From assembly GCA_965247475.1 (NCBI GenBank), contig OZ252016.1, forward strand, positions 186,001-250,000: 64,000 nucleotides of DNA, in the 5' to 3' direction. This document shows, in pieces, positions 9,175 to 18,337 of this stretch (its first letter is position 1; each line of letters opens with the position of its first letter). A model generated the notes under the pieces. The model was not told the DNA's origin. It searched no databases and saw only the letters and a list, made by a program, of their open reading frames with translations. The stretch comes from G965247475 sp965247475. GTDB lineage: Bacteria; Chloroflexota; UBA11872. The translations under genes and the position numbers were made by a program.

Positions 9175-9912
9175 GTGTGGGGACGGCGTCCGGTCGCCGA
9201 AGCATTGTCCGCGTCACGTCCGATTCGTCGCATTCTCATCGCGCGCGGCTCGGCGCAGTCCGCCCGGTCCACCCGTGAGCAGGCCGCCGCGGCCAGCGTG
9301 CCGGTGGCGTACGTGGATCGCGCCGAAATCGACGCCTTGGCCTTCGGCGGTAACCACCAGGGAGTCGCCGCCGTGCTCGATGGTCCGCAGCGCCCGAGCC
9401 TCGACGCCCTGTTGCGAGACGACGCTCACCTCGCCCGACCGCCGCTCATGCTGGCGGCCGACCGCGTTCAGGACGTCGGCAATCTCGGATCGCTGGCCCG
9501 AACCTTGGAGGCGGTCGGCGGCGCGGGCCTGGTCGTGCCCACGCGACGCTCCGCCGCGCTCACTGGAGGTTTGGCGCGCGCGTCCGCCGGCGCGAGTCTG
9601 CGGGTCCCGATTGTCCCTGTCACCAATCTGGCTCGCGCGCTCGACCGACTGAAGTCGCTCGGAGTCTTGATCGTCGGGCTCGAGGCCGACGGCTCGACGA
9701 TCTTCGACCGGCCCGACTATCGCCGGCCCTGCTGTCTGGTCGTCGGGAACGAGGCGGAGGGACTCCGGCCGCGCACCCGCGATATCTGCGACACGGTCGT
9801 CCGTGTCCCCATGCACGGCGCCGTTGGATCGCTCAACGTCGCTGTCGCGGGCGGCATCGTGCTCTACCATGTCGTCCGCGCTCGGGCTGAGGGCACGTCG
9901 CATGGCGCGTGA
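9175..9912 (+). CDS. rlmB: TrmH/RlmB family 23S rRNA 2'-O-methyltransferase
   Basis: This SPOUT-class methyltransferase is likely to methylate 23S rRNA (G2251 in E. coli numbering). The N-terminal substrate-binding domain begins with GRRPVAEAL. The C-terminal knot carries DRVQDVGNLGSLART, VGNEAEGL and VPMHGAVGSLNVAVA, the three TrmH motifs. The GTG at 9175 gives 245 aa. The longer open frame from 9058 lies inside cysS and is arginine-rich shadow. It overlaps folB by 11 bp. The exact target nucleotide cannot be read from sequence. Confidence 0.9.
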   Translation: MWGRRPVAEALSASRPIRRILIARGSAQSARSTREQAAAASVPVAYVDRAEIDALAFGGNHQGVAAVLDGPQRPSLDALLRDDAHLARPPLMLAADRVQDVGNLGSLARTLEAVGGAGLVVPTRRSAALTGGLARASAGASLRVPIVPVTNLARALDRLKSLGVLIVGLEADGSTIFDRPDYRRPCCLVVGNEAEGLRPRTRDICDTVVRVPMHGAVGSLNVAVAGGIVLYHVVRARAEGTSHGA

Positions 9913-10276
9913 TCGGATCAGCCTTGCCGGCATGGTCTTCTTCGCGTATCACGGAGCGCGCCCCGAGGAGCGCACGCTCGGGCAGCGCTTCGTCGTGGAT
10001 GTCGATCTGTGGGCGGATCTGGCCGCGGCCGGCGCGTCCGACACGCTCCGCGACACCGTCAACTACAGCCGCGTCTACAAGCTCGTGGAGAGCGTGATGC
10101 ACGGCGAGCCGGCCAACCTGCTCGAAACCCTGGGCGATCGGATCGCGATCCGCATCCTCGACGACTCCGATGCCGTCGCGCGCGCGCGCGTGCGCATCGC
10201 AAAGCCGGGCGTCGCGATCGCCGGGTCGATCCTACGTGAGGCGGCCGTCACAATCGATCGTGTACGCGGCGGCTGA
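9902..10276 (+). CDS. folB: Dihydroneopterin aldolase FolB
   Basis: FolB converts dihydroneopterin to 6-hydroxymethyl-dihydropterin in folate synthesis. The 124-aa protein has the standard opening (DRISLAGMVFFAYHG), the DTVNYSRVYKLVE motif around residue 60 and the final KPGVAIAG segment. The ATG at 9902 lies inside the end of rlmB, so the two are probably coupled. folE, the first enzyme of the same pathway, is one gene downstream. Confidence 0.93.
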   Translation: MARDRISLAGMVFFAYHGARPEERTLGQRFVVDVDLWADLAAAGASDTLRDTVNYSRVYKLVESVMHGEPANLLETLGDRIAIRILDDSDAVARARVRIAKPGVAIAGSILREAAVTIDRVRGG

Positions 10277-10288
10277 GCTCGATTTCGG

Positions 10289-10306
10289 CCGCCGCGCGTA
10301 CGGCGG
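10289..10306 (+). terminator. Possible weak hairpin after folB
   Basis: A 6-bp GC stem (CCGCCG with CGGCGG) around a 6-nt loop, followed by TTGT, lies 12 bp after the folB stop. There is no long T-run, so it is at most a weak or Rho-assisted terminator. Confidence 0.25.
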
Positions 10307-10341
10307 TTGTCCGGCGTACGGTTCCCTACGGAGCGCGCACA

Positions 10342-10347
10342 TATACT
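10342..10347 (+). promoter_or_regulatory. Candidate -10 element upstream of rpiB
   Basis: TATACT stands in an otherwise GC-rich 104-bp gap, 33 bp before the GTG start of the rpiB-like gene. No convincing -35 hexamer is found at the expected spacing, so this is a tentative promoter. Confidence 0.3.
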
Positions 10348-10380
10348 CTCGGGTGATGCGAATTCAATCCCAAGAGTGCC

Positions 10381-10824
10381 GTGAGAATCGCCGTCGGTAG
10401 TGACGAGCGGACGGCGCTCACTGATCATGTGGTCGCCGAGCTTCGGCGGCGCGGGCACGAGCTGCAGCCGATCGGTCCGCTGGCCGGGGTCCCGGACCAG
10501 TGGCCGGAGGTCGGCGCCGCCGTCGGCGGCGCTGTGCGTTCCGGCAATGCGGACGAGGGTGTCGTGTTCTGCTGGACCGGCACGGGCGTCAGCATGGCCG
10601 CGAACAAGCTGCCGAACGTTCGGGCCGCGCTGTGCGCCGACGCTGAGACCGCGCGCGGCGCGCGGCTCTGGAATCGCGCCAACGTCCTGGCGTTGAGCTT
10701 GCGCCTCACGACCGAGCCGCTCGCCGACGAGATCTTGAGCGCCTGGTTCGATACCCCGCTGGGTGACGATCCAGACGATATCGCGTGCGTCGAGCGCGTG
10801 GATGCGCTCGACTTGGTGACCTAG
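10381..10824 (+). CDS. rpiB: RpiB/LacA/LacB family sugar-phosphate isomerase
   Basis: This is a ribose-5-phosphate isomerase B type enzyme (147 aa), expected to interconvert ribose 5-phosphate and ribulose 5-phosphate. The active-site segment CWTGTGVSMAANK matches the family CGTGxGMxxxANK with the catalytic cysteine kept. RAALC and the ARxxNxANVL block follow. It starts with GTG at 10381. A related aldose-phosphate isomerase role (LacAB or erythrose type) is possible, as the family is not substrate-specific by sequence. It lies between the two folate genes. Confidence 0.85.
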   Translation: MRIAVGSDERTALTDHVVAELRRRGHELQPIGPLAGVPDQWPEVGAAVGGAVRSGNADEGVVFCWTGTGVSMAANKLPNVRAALCADAETARGARLWNRANVLALSLRLTTEPLADEILSAWFDTPLGDDPDDIACVERVDALDLVT

Positions 10825-10859
10825 TGGGTGGCGCTGGACAGGTGGAGGGAGGCGTCCCC

Positions 10860-11504
10860 ATGCCGTCGGCAAGGCCACGAGACCCGGGCGCCCGGTCCGC
10901 GCCCCCGCCCGACTTCTCGCCCAACGGAGGCGAGGGCTTCGACCATCAGCGAGTCGTCGGCGCGATTCGTGAGCTGCTGGCGGCGGTTGGCGAAGATCCC
11001 GATCGCGACGGCCTGCGCGATACGCCCGACCGGGTCGCACGCATGTACGAGGAATTGCTGTCGGGCTTCGACGGTGACCCCGACCACCATCTCGGCGTCA
11101 CCTTCGAGCACGGCCACGACGAAATGATCGTTCTCCGTGACATCCCCTTCTACTCGATGTGCGAGCACCACATCCTGCCGTTTTTTGGCACGGCCACCGT
11201 CGGCTACATCCCCAACGAGCGGATCGTGGGCCTCAGCAAGCTGGCCCGCGTCGTCGAGCATCTGGCCCGTCGGCTGCAGGTGCAGGAGAGTCTCGCGTGT
11301 GAGATCGCCGACGCCATCGAGCGCGTGATCGATCCTGTCGGTGTGGCGGTCATGCTCGAGGCCGAGCACCTCTGCATGACGATGCGGGGCGTCAAGAAGC
11401 CGGGAAGCCGTATGGTCACGACGGTCACGCGTGGCCCCTTCCGCGACAACCTGGCCACCCGCCAGGAGTTCTTCGACTCGGCGAACGGACACTGTCGCCC
11501 GTAG
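10860..11504 (+). CDS. folE: GTP cyclohydrolase I FolE
   Basis: FolE opens GTP to 7,8-dihydroneopterin triphosphate, the first step of folate synthesis. The zinc and catalytic residues are visible in CEHHILPF and in EAEHLCMTMRGV, with the C-terminal signature KKPGS. From ATG 10860 the protein is 214 aa, with a proline/arginine-rich N-terminal tail of about 30 residues before the conserved core. It is the last plus-strand gene before the convergent mreB. Confidence 0.95.
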   Translation: MPSARPRDPGARSAPPPDFSPNGGEGFDHQRVVGAIRELLAAVGEDPDRDGLRDTPDRVARMYEELLSGFDGDPDHHLGVTFEHGHDEMIVLRDIPFYSMCEHHILPFFGTATVGYIPNERIVGLSKLARVVEHLARRLQVQESLACEIADAIERVIDPVGVAVMLEAEHLCMTMRGVKKPGSRMVTTVTRGPFRDNLATRQEFFDSANGHCRP

Positions 11505-11646
11505 CTTGCGGTCCGCGCATCGCCGGTTTCGCGGGAGAGTCTCGCGGCGAGCCATTAGTGGCGCCGGACCGCCCCCGCTTTACTGATTTGGACCCTCACC
11601 GGCGGAGGTCGCGGTGCCGGTCGCGCCCTCGTCGTCGGCCCGGCCG

Positions 11647-12672
11647 CTACGGGGTCGAGATGAGGATCTTCTGCAGCACATCCAAGTGCTCCAGCGCGAT
11701 CCCGGTTCCGACCGCCACGCACATCAGTGGATCGTCTGCAACGTGCACGGCCACGCCCGTCTCCCTCGCCAGCAGCTTGTCGAGGTTACGCAGCAGCGCG
11801 GTCCCGCCGGTCATTATCAGACCCTTGTCGATGATGTCGGCCGCCAGCTCGGGCGGCGTGGACTCCAGCACCATCCGAACGCCGCGCACGACCTGATCCA
11901 CCGGCTCGCTCATCGCCTCGTTGATCTCATCGGACGTGATCGTCACGCTGCGCGGCAGCCCCTGGACCTGATCGCGCCCGCGCACCTCCGTCGTCTCGGC
12001 CGGCTCGAGCACGGTCGCGCTGCCGATCTTGATCTTGATCTCTTCGGCCGAGCGATCGCCGATCATCAGGTTGTACTTGCGCTTCACGTACGTCCGGATC
12101 GCATCGTCGATTCGGTTCCCGCCCACCCGCAGTGAGGCCGAGCAGTCCACCACGATGTCGTTCAGCGAGATCACGGCGATCTCGGTCGTGCCCCCGCCGA
12201 GGTTGACGACCATGCTGCCCGAGGGCGCCGAGATGGGAACCTTCGCACCGATGGCCGCCGCCAGCGGCTCCGGGATCAGGTGGACCCGCTTCGATCCGGC
12301 CGCGATCGCCGCGTCGATCACCGCCCGCTGCTCGACGGTCGTCACGCCGGTCGGCACCGCCACCATGATCTCGGGCCGGAACAGCCGGAAACGCCCGCAC
12401 GACCGCTCGATGAAGTAGCGCAGCATCGCCTCGGTCACTAAGTAGTCGGCGATCACCCCGTCCCGCATCGGGCGCATGATTCGCAAGCTGCCGGGCGTTC
12501 GGCCCACCATCTCGCGCGCGGCGTGGCCGATCGCTTGGATTCGCCGATCGCTCACCGACACCGCGACCACCGAGGGCTCGTTGATCACCACGCCCTCGCC
12601 CGCCTTGTAGACGAGGACATTCACAGTGCCTAGGTCGATGCCGAGGCGCTGCGACGAGACCGATCGATACAC
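11647..12672 (-). CDS. mreB: Rod shape-determining protein MreB
   Basis: MreB is the bacterial actin homologue that organises lateral wall synthesis. The phosphate-1 loop (GIDLGTVNVLVY), the connecting segment PxMxxGVIADY, phosphate-2 (VNLGGGTTEIA) and the GGTALLRNLD adenosine motif are all present in 341 aa. It starts with a GTG immediately after the murA stop codon (TAA-GTG), so it appears translationally coupled to murA at the end of the ATP synthase operon. No mreC or mreD follows. The N-terminus lacks an obvious amphipathic membrane helix. Confidence 0.94.
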   Translation of the reverse strand: MYRSVSSQRLGIDLGTVNVLVYKAGEGVVINEPSVVAVSVSDRRIQAIGHAAREMVGRTPGSLRIMRPMRDGVIADYLVTEAMLRYFIERSCGRFRLFRPEIMVAVPTGVTTVEQRAVIDAAIAAGSKRVHLIPEPLAAAIGAKVPISAPSGSMVVNLGGGTTEIAVISLNDIVVDCSASLRVGGNRIDDAIRTYVKRKYNLMIGDRSAEEIKIKIGSATVLEPAETTEVRGRDQVQGLPRSVTITSDEINEAMSEPVDQVVRGVRMVLESTPPELAADIIDKGLIMTGGTALLRNLDKLLARETGVAVHVADDPLMCVAVGTGIALEHLDVLQKILISTP

Positions 12673-14016
12673 TTACGCGGTCGTGCCGCGACCGTTGTCG
12701 GCGTCCACTGGCTCCGTCGAGATTTGCGCTCCCAGCGCCTGGAGGTCCGCCGGCAGGTCTTGGTAGCCGCGCTGGACCACCTCGATGCCGTCCAGCACCG
12801 TCGGCCCCTCGGCTACCAGGCCCGCCAGTGTGAGCGCGGCGCCTGCGCGGATGTCCTCCCACAGGCGCACATGCGTTCCGGTCAGCCTGGTCGGCCCTCG
12901 AATCTCGGCGCGGAACCGTCCGGTCTCGATCGTGGCGCCCATTCGTCGCAGATGGTCGGTGTACCCCATGTTTCCGTCGTAGACCCGCTCGATGATCCGG
13001 CTGACCCCGTGAGCTTGTGTGAGCAGAACCCCGATCGGCGATTGGATGTCCGTCGGAAATCCCGGGAACGGCATGCACTGCACCTCGGTCGCGCTTAGCA
13101 CCGACGTGCCGATCACGCGCACCGATCGATTCGTCTCCTCCACCGTCACGCCCGTGGCCCGCAGCTTGACCAGAACCGGCTCGAGGTGCGCCGGCCGAAC
13201 GCCGGTCAGCTCCACGTCGCCCTCGGTGAGCGCGGCCGCCACCGCCATCGTGCCGCCAACGATCCGATCCGGCATCGCGCGCGCGGCCGTCCCGTACAGG
13301 CGCGGTCGTCCCTGCACGCCGATCTCACTGGTTCCCTCGCCGGTGATCTCCGCGCCCATCCCGCGCAGGAACTGGACCAGCGCGATCACCTCCGGTTCTC
13401 GCGAGGCGTGCGCAATCGTCGTGTACCCGTTGGCCAGCGCTGCCGCCATGATCAAGTTCTGCGTGCCTGTGTGGCTTGGATAGTCGAGATAGATCCGGCA
13501 TCCGTAGAGCGCATCCGCCTGGGCGTGATAGATGCCCCTGCCGAACGCGATGTCCGCCCCCATCCGCTGAAAGCCCTCGATGTCCACCTGGACCGGCCGC
13601 GTGCCCAACTGGCACCCGCCCGGCGCGGCGCAATCGAATCGCCCGAATCGAGCCAGCAGCGGCCCCGTCACCTGGAACGAGGCCCGCATCTTCGAAACCA
13701 GATCGGAGTCGGCCCCGGTCGTGTGCACGTCCGCGGCCGTGATCGCGAGGATCTGATTGTCGACATCGAATTCGACGTCCGCGCCCACGCGCCGCAGCAA
13801 TTCCGCCATGAGCAGCACGTCCGTGATCACCGGGACGTTCTCGATCACGCAGGTCTCATCGGTCAGCAGGCAGGCCGCCATCATCGGCAGCACCGCGTTC
13901 TTGGCGCCCGGGACCCGGAAAGTGCCCCGCAGCCGGCGCCCCCCGAGGATCGTCGCGCGCAGCGGGGCTGTGCCTGCGGCAACGGTGTCGGCGGCCGTCG
14001 CCACGTCCCGCCTCAC
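12673..14016 (-). CDS. murA: UDP-N-acetylglucosamine 1-carboxyvinyltransferase MurA
   Basis: MurA transfers enolpyruvate from PEP to UDP-GlcNAc, the first committed step of peptidoglycan synthesis. It keeps the PGAKN motif (K39, N40) and the catalytic loop cysteine (C135 in GGCQLGTRP), so fosfomycin sensitivity would be expected. The length is 447 aa with a short extra N-terminus. Its GTG start overlaps the atpC stop by 4 bp (GTGA), tying it to the ATP synthase operon; mreB follows with no gap. A similar atp to murA to mreB-family order is known in Firmicutes. Confidence 0.95.
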   Translation of the reverse strand: MRRDVATAADTVAAGTAPLRATILGGRRLRGTFRVPGAKNAVLPMMAACLLTDETCVIENVPVITDVLLMAELLRRVGADVEFDVDNQILAITAADVHTTGADSDLVSKMRASFQVTGPLLARFGRFDCAAPGGCQLGTRPVQVDIEGFQRMGADIAFGRGIYHAQADALYGCRIYLDYPSHTGTQNLIMAAALANGYTTIAHASREPEVIALVQFLRGMGAEITGEGTSEIGVQGRPRLYGTAARAMPDRIVGGTMAVAAALTEGDVELTGVRPAHLEPVLVKLRATGVTVEETNRSVRVIGTSVLSATEVQCMPFPGFPTDIQSPIGVLLTQAHGVSRIIERVYDGNMGYTDHLRRMGATIETGRFRAEIRGPTRLTGTHVRLWEDIRAGAALTLAGLVAEGPTVLDGIEVVQRGYQDLPADLQALGAQISTEPVDADNGRGTTA

Positions 14017-14435
14017 CGAGAGCGCGCGCGCACGGCCGTGCCGACCCGCGCCATGGCTCGCAGAAGTGCGAGGCGGGCGTGCATCACCTGCATGTCGTTG
14101 TGCGACGTTTGCGCCGACTCGAGATCGCGCTGCGCCGCCTCGCGCGCGCGCTGGGCGCGCTCCAGATCAATCTCATCCGCGCGCTCGGAGGCGTCGGCCA
14201 GCACCGTCACCGTATCGTCCATGACCTCGAGGAACCCGCCTGTGATCGAAAAAAACCGCTCTTCGCCGCCGTGGCGCAGGTACAGGGTTCCCGGCTCGAG
14301 CTGGGTAATCAGAGGCGCATGACGGCGGAGGATGCCGAGTTGCCCGTCAATCCCGGGCGCGACCACGATCTCGACATCCTCGACATCCAGAGCTTCACGC
14401 TCGGGCGTGATGACCTTGAGTGACAGTCCAGCCAT
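14013..14435 (-). CDS. atpC: ATP synthase epsilon subunit
   Basis: This is the F1 central-stalk epsilon subunit (140 aa). The N-terminal beta-sandwich (LKVITPER...PGxxGxLGILxxHAPLIT) and a C-terminal helical pair rich in Ala/Arg are visible. The C-terminal helices are the part that inhibits ATP hydrolysis in this family. The stop overlaps the murA start. Confidence 0.94.
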   Translation of the reverse strand: MAGLSLKVITPEREALDVEDVEIVVAPGIDGQLGILRRHAPLITQLEPGTLYLRHGGEERFFSITGGFLEVMDDTVTVLADASERADEIDLERAQRAREAAQRDLESAQTSHNDMQVMHARLALLRAMARVGTAVRARSR

Positions 14436-14476
14436 CCCGGCGAGTCTATCAGAAGTGATTCGGCACGCTGGCGGCG

Positions 14477-15880
14477 TCAGCTTTGGCGCTGTAGCCTCTC
14501 CGCCTTTGCCGCCGCGTCATCGATCGTGCCCACCATGTAGAACGCTTGCTCGGGCGCGGCGTCGTGCTTGCCGTCGAGGATTTCCTCGAATCCCCGAATC
14601 GTCTCCTCGGTCGGCACGATAACGCCCGCCTGGCCCGTGAACGCCGCGGCCACGTTCATCGGCTGCGACAGGAAGCGCTCGATCTTGCGCGCGCGGGTCA
14701 CGGTCAACCGGTCGTCCTCGGACAGCTCCTCGATCCCCAGGATCGCGATGATGTCCTGTAGCTCCTTGTACCGCTGCAGAACCTGCTGAACGCCGCGGGC
14801 CACTCGATAGTGCCGCTCGCCGACAATGCGCGGATCCAGGATCTTCGACGTGCTCGTCAGCGGATCCACCGCCGGGTAGAGCCCGCGCTCCGCGATCGAT
14901 CGCTCCAGCCGGATCGTCCCGTCCAGATGCGCGAACGTCGTCACCGGCGCCGGGTCCGTGTAGTCGTCGGCGGGCACGTAGATCGCTTCCAGTGACGTGA
15001 TCGACCCCTTCGTGGTTGAGGTGATGCGTTCCTGCAGTTCGCCCATCTCGGTGCCCAACGATGGCTGATACCCCACGGCCGATGGCATCCGTCCCAGCAG
15101 CGCCGAGACTTCCGACCCCGCCTGCGTGAAGCGGAAGATGTTGTCGATGAACAGCAGCAGGTCGCGCCCTTCCTCGTCACGGAAATACTCCGCCAGCGCC
15201 AGCCCTGCCAGTCCCACGCGCAATCGGGCGCCGGGCGACTCGTTCATCTGCCCGAACACCATGCAGGTGTTGCCGAGCACGCCCGCCTCGGTCATCTCGC
15301 GGATCAGCTGCGTGCCCTCACGCGTCCGCTCGCCCACGCCGCAGAACACCGAGTAGCCGCCGTACTGCGTCGCGATGTTGTTGATCATCTCCATGATGAT
15401 CACGGTCTTACCCACGCCGGCGCCGCCGAAGACGCCCGCCTTGCCGCCGCGCGTGAACGGCGCGATCAGGTCGATCACCTTCAACCCGGTGGCGAAGACC
15501 TCCGAACTAGTCGTCTGATCGGTGAACGCGGGCGCGGCGCGGTGGATCGGGTAGCGCTGCTCGGTCTCGACCGGCTCGCCGCCGTCGACCGGTAATCCGG
15601 TCACGTCGAAGACCCGGCCCAGGGTCTGCTCGCCGACCGGCATGGTGATCGGGCCGCCCGTGTCGCTCACGGCCGCGCCTCGCCGCAGACCCTCCGTGGG
15701 TCGCATGGAGACGCAGCGCACCCGGCCATCACCGATGTGCTGCTCGACCTCCAGCACCGTCCGCTGATCCCCGTTGGACTGGCCGACTTCGAGCGCGTTG
15801 TAGAGGGCTGGCAGCTCGTTGGGTGCGAACTCCACATCCACCACTGCCCCGATGATCTGCACCACTCGTCCGTCAGCCAT
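14477..15880 (-). CDS. atpD: ATP synthase beta subunit
   Basis: This is the catalytic F1 subunit (467 aa), with Walker A GGAGVGKT, the catalytic GERTREG segment, LLFIDNIFRFTQAGSEVS and the signature PAVDPLTSTS. It is almost full length with a short N-terminus, starting at ATG 15880 (MADGRVVQIIG). It lies between atpG and atpC in standard order. Confidence 0.98.
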   Translation of the reverse strand: MADGRVVQIIGAVVDVEFAPNELPALYNALEVGQSNGDQRTVLEVEQHIGDGRVRCVSMRPTEGLRRGAAVSDTGGPITMPVGEQTLGRVFDVTGLPVDGGEPVETEQRYPIHRAAPAFTDQTTSSEVFATGLKVIDLIAPFTRGGKAGVFGGAGVGKTVIIMEMINNIATQYGGYSVFCGVGERTREGTQLIREMTEAGVLGNTCMVFGQMNESPGARLRVGLAGLALAEYFRDEEGRDLLLFIDNIFRFTQAGSEVSALLGRMPSAVGYQPSLGTEMGELQERITSTTKGSITSLEAIYVPADDYTDPAPVTTFAHLDGTIRLERSIAERGLYPAVDPLTSTSKILDPRIVGERHYRVARGVQQVLQRYKELQDIIAILGIEELSEDDRLTVTRARKIERFLSQPMNVAAAFTGQAGVIVPTEETIRGFEEILDGKHDAAPEQAFYMVGTIDDAAAKAERLQRQS

Positions 15881-15898
15881 GTCGAGCTTCTCCCACTG

Positions 15899-16768
15899 CT
15901 ATTGCTCCGCCAGCGCGTTCGCGCCGGCCGAGATGTCGATGATCTCGCTGGTGATGCGGCGTTGCCGTTCCTTGTTGTAGACCAGCCGTAGCGATTCGAT
16001 CAGATCCGACGCGTTCTCGGTGGCGTTGCGCATCGCCACCATTCGCGCGCTGTGCTCGCTGGCGGTCAGTTCCAGGATCGAACGGTACAGCACGGTCTCG
16101 ACGAACCGCGGAAGCAGCGAGTTCAGCACCGTCGACGGCGCCGGCTCGAAGATCACGTCCCGCGTCGAGCGGCTGTCCTCCTGGACCTCCGGGAGCACCA
16201 CTGGCAGCAACCGGACAGCCGTCGGCGCCTGCGTCAGCGTGTTCACGAACCGTGGGTAGATCAGCTCCACCTCGTCGAACTCTCCGCTCTCGAACCCGTC
16301 GATCACCAATCGCGCGATCGGCAGGATGTCCACCACGCGCGGCCGGTCCGGGACCTCAGTGAAGGCGGCCAGCATCGGGACTCCCCGGCGCAGCGCCGTC
16401 TCACCCCTGCGCCCTACCACGATCACCGAGACCTCGGCGTGCGACTGGGCCGTCTCGATCCGATCCGCCGCGCTTCGCAGCGTGTTGGTGTTCAGCGCCC
16501 CGGCCAGCCCCCGATTGGTCGTCAGCACAACAAACGCCGTTCGCTCGATCGGTCGCGCCCGCGCGAGCGGCGGCACTACGCCGGGGTCGGACGCCTCGCT
16601 GAGCCGCCGCGCCATCGCCAAGATCTCCTCCGCGTAAGGGCGCGCCGCCTCGACCGCTTCCTGCGCGCGCCGCATCCGCGACGCCGCAACCATTTGCATG
16701 GCGCGCGTTATCTGGCGCGTGTTGTCGACGCTCCGGATTCGCCGCCGGAGCTCCAGTGGGTTCGGCAT
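15899..16768 (-). CDS. atpG: ATP synthase gamma subunit
   Basis: This is the rotor-shaft subunit of F1 (289 aa). The N-terminal helix (RRRIRSVDNTRQITRAMQMVAASRMRRAQ) and the C-terminal helix (ASEHSARMVAMRNATENASDLI...YNKERQRRIT) are highly conserved and diagnostic. It follows atpA by 22 bp and precedes atpD by 18 bp. Confidence 0.97.
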   Translation of the reverse strand: MPNPLELRRRIRSVDNTRQITRAMQMVAASRMRRAQEAVEAARPYAEEILAMARRLSEASDPGVVPPLARARPIERTAFVVLTTNRGLAGALNTNTLRSAADRIETAQSHAEVSVIVVGRRGETALRRGVPMLAAFTEVPDRPRVVDILPIARLVIDGFESGEFDEVELIYPRFVNTLTQAPTAVRLLPVVLPEVQEDSRSTRDVIFEPAPSTVLNSLLPRFVETVLYRSILELTASEHSARMVAMRNATENASDLIESLRLVYNKERQRRITSEIIDISAGANALAEQ

Positions 16769-16790
16769 CGGTCAGGCCGCGAGCGGCCCG

Positions 16791-18320
16791 CTAGGCGCCG
16801 GCGGCGGAGGCCGCCGTGAACGTGTTCACCGTGAAGTCTTCGATCGCCGCCCGCAGCGCGTCGGCCGTCTCGTCGCTGATCTCGAGGCTCGTCCGAATCG
16901 TCTCCAGGATCTCGGGACGCGAGTCGCGCAGATATGCCCGCAGCTCAGTCTCGAACCGTGTGATCTCCGCGACCGGAACCGCGTCCAGCAGTCCGTTGGT
17001 TCCCGCGAACACCGCCGCTACCTGCTCGTCCACCGGAACCGGTTCGTATTGGTCTTGCTTCAGCAGCTCGGTCATCCGCTGACCCAGTTCGAGCTGGGCG
17101 CGGGTCGTCGCGTCGAGTTCCGACGCAAACTGCGCGAACGCCGCGACATCGCGGAACTGCGCCAGATCCAGCCGCAGCTGGCCGGCCACCGATTTCATGG
17201 CACGAATCTGCGCGTCGCCGCCGACACGCGAGACCGACGTTCCGGGGCTGATCGCGGGACGCGTTCCCGCGTTGAACAGATCCGCGTCGAGGTATATCTG
17301 CCCGTCCGTGATCGAGATGACGTTGGTGGGGATGTACGTGCTGACGTCGCCCTCCTGCGTCTCGATGATCGGCAGCGCCGTCAGCGTTCCGCCGCCCTGG
17401 TCGTCGTGCAGCCGAGCCGCTCGCTCCAGCAGCCGCGAGTGCAGGTAGAACACGTCGCCTGGGTACGCCTCACGACCCGGAGGTCGCCGCAGCACCAGCG
17501 AGACCTGCCGGTAGGCCCACGCGTGTTTCGTCAGATCGTCGTAGATCACCAGCGCGTGCTCGCCGCGGTCGCGAAAGTACTCGCCCATCGTGCAGGCGGT
17601 GAACGGCGCTAGAAACTGCATCGCGGCCGGATCGCTGGCGGTGGCCGCGACCACGATCGTGTGTTCCAGCGCACCGTACTCCTGCAGCGTCGCGACCTCC
17701 CGAGCGACCGAGCCTTCCTTCTGGCCGACTGCGCAGTAGATGCATGTCAGGTCGCCGCCGACCTGGTTGATGATCGTGTCGATCGCGATCGCCGTCTTGC
17801 CGATCTGGCGGTCGCCGATGATCAGCTCACGCTGGCCGCGCCCGATCGGAATCATCGTGTCAATCGCCTTGAGGCCCGTCTGCACCGGTGTGTCCACGTC
17901 CTGCCGCAGCGACACGCCCGGCGCGACTTTCTCGATCACATCGGTCGCGCTCGCGTCGATCGGGCCTTTCCCGTCAACCGGCTGCCCGAGCGCGTTGACC
18001 ACTCGCCCGAGCAGTTCGGGCCCGATCGGCACTTCGGCTACTCGACCGGTAGTGCGAACCTCGTCGCCCTCCATGATTTGCAGGTAGTCGCCGAGGATCA
18101 CTGCCCCCGCCGTGTCTTCTTCCAGGTTCAGCGCCATCCCCACGATTCCGTCGGGGAACGCCAGCAGCTCTCCCGCCATCGCCTCCGACAGGCCCGAGAT
18201 CGTCGCAACTCCGTCCGCGACTTCCAGAACGGTCCCAACGTTTGCCTGCTCGGCCGCACCCTCGAACCCTTCGATTTCCCTTCGCAGCGCGTCGGCGATC
18301 TCGTCGGGGCTTATGGACAT
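16791..18320 (-). CDS. atpA: ATP synthase alpha subunit
   Basis: This is the non-catalytic nucleotide-binding F1 subunit (509 aa), with Walker A GDRQIGKT and VGQKEGSVA. The usual family segment PxISxGxSVSRVGxxAQ appears as PAISPGTSVSRVGGDAQ. Its length and start (MSISPDEIADALR) match the family. Confidence 0.98.
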   Translation of the reverse strand: MSISPDEIADALRREIEGFEGAAEQANVGTVLEVADGVATISGLSEAMAGELLAFPDGIVGMALNLEEDTAGAVILGDYLQIMEGDEVRTTGRVAEVPIGPELLGRVVNALGQPVDGKGPIDASATDVIEKVAPGVSLRQDVDTPVQTGLKAIDTMIPIGRGQRELIIGDRQIGKTAIAIDTIINQVGGDLTCIYCAVGQKEGSVAREVATLQEYGALEHTIVVAATASDPAAMQFLAPFTACTMGEYFRDRGEHALVIYDDLTKHAWAYRQVSLVLRRPPGREAYPGDVFYLHSRLLERAARLHDDQGGGTLTALPIIETQEGDVSTYIPTNVISITDGQIYLDADLFNAGTRPAISPGTSVSRVGGDAQIRAMKSVAGQLRLDLAQFRDVAAFAQFASELDATTRAQLELGQRMTELLKQDQYEPVPVDEQVAAVFAGTNGLLDAVPVAEITRFETELRAYLRDSRPEILETIRTSLEISDETADALRAAIEDFTVNTFTAASAAGA

Positions 18321-18337
18321 AGGTATCGTTCGCCTCT

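Noticed and set aside
7766..9217. 483-codon minus-strand frame over cysS
   Set aside because: cysS carries all class I synthetase motifs; the opposite frame has none.
10307..10347. TTGTCC as a -35 for the TATACT element
   Set aside because: The spacing is 29 bp, far outside the usual 16-18 bp.
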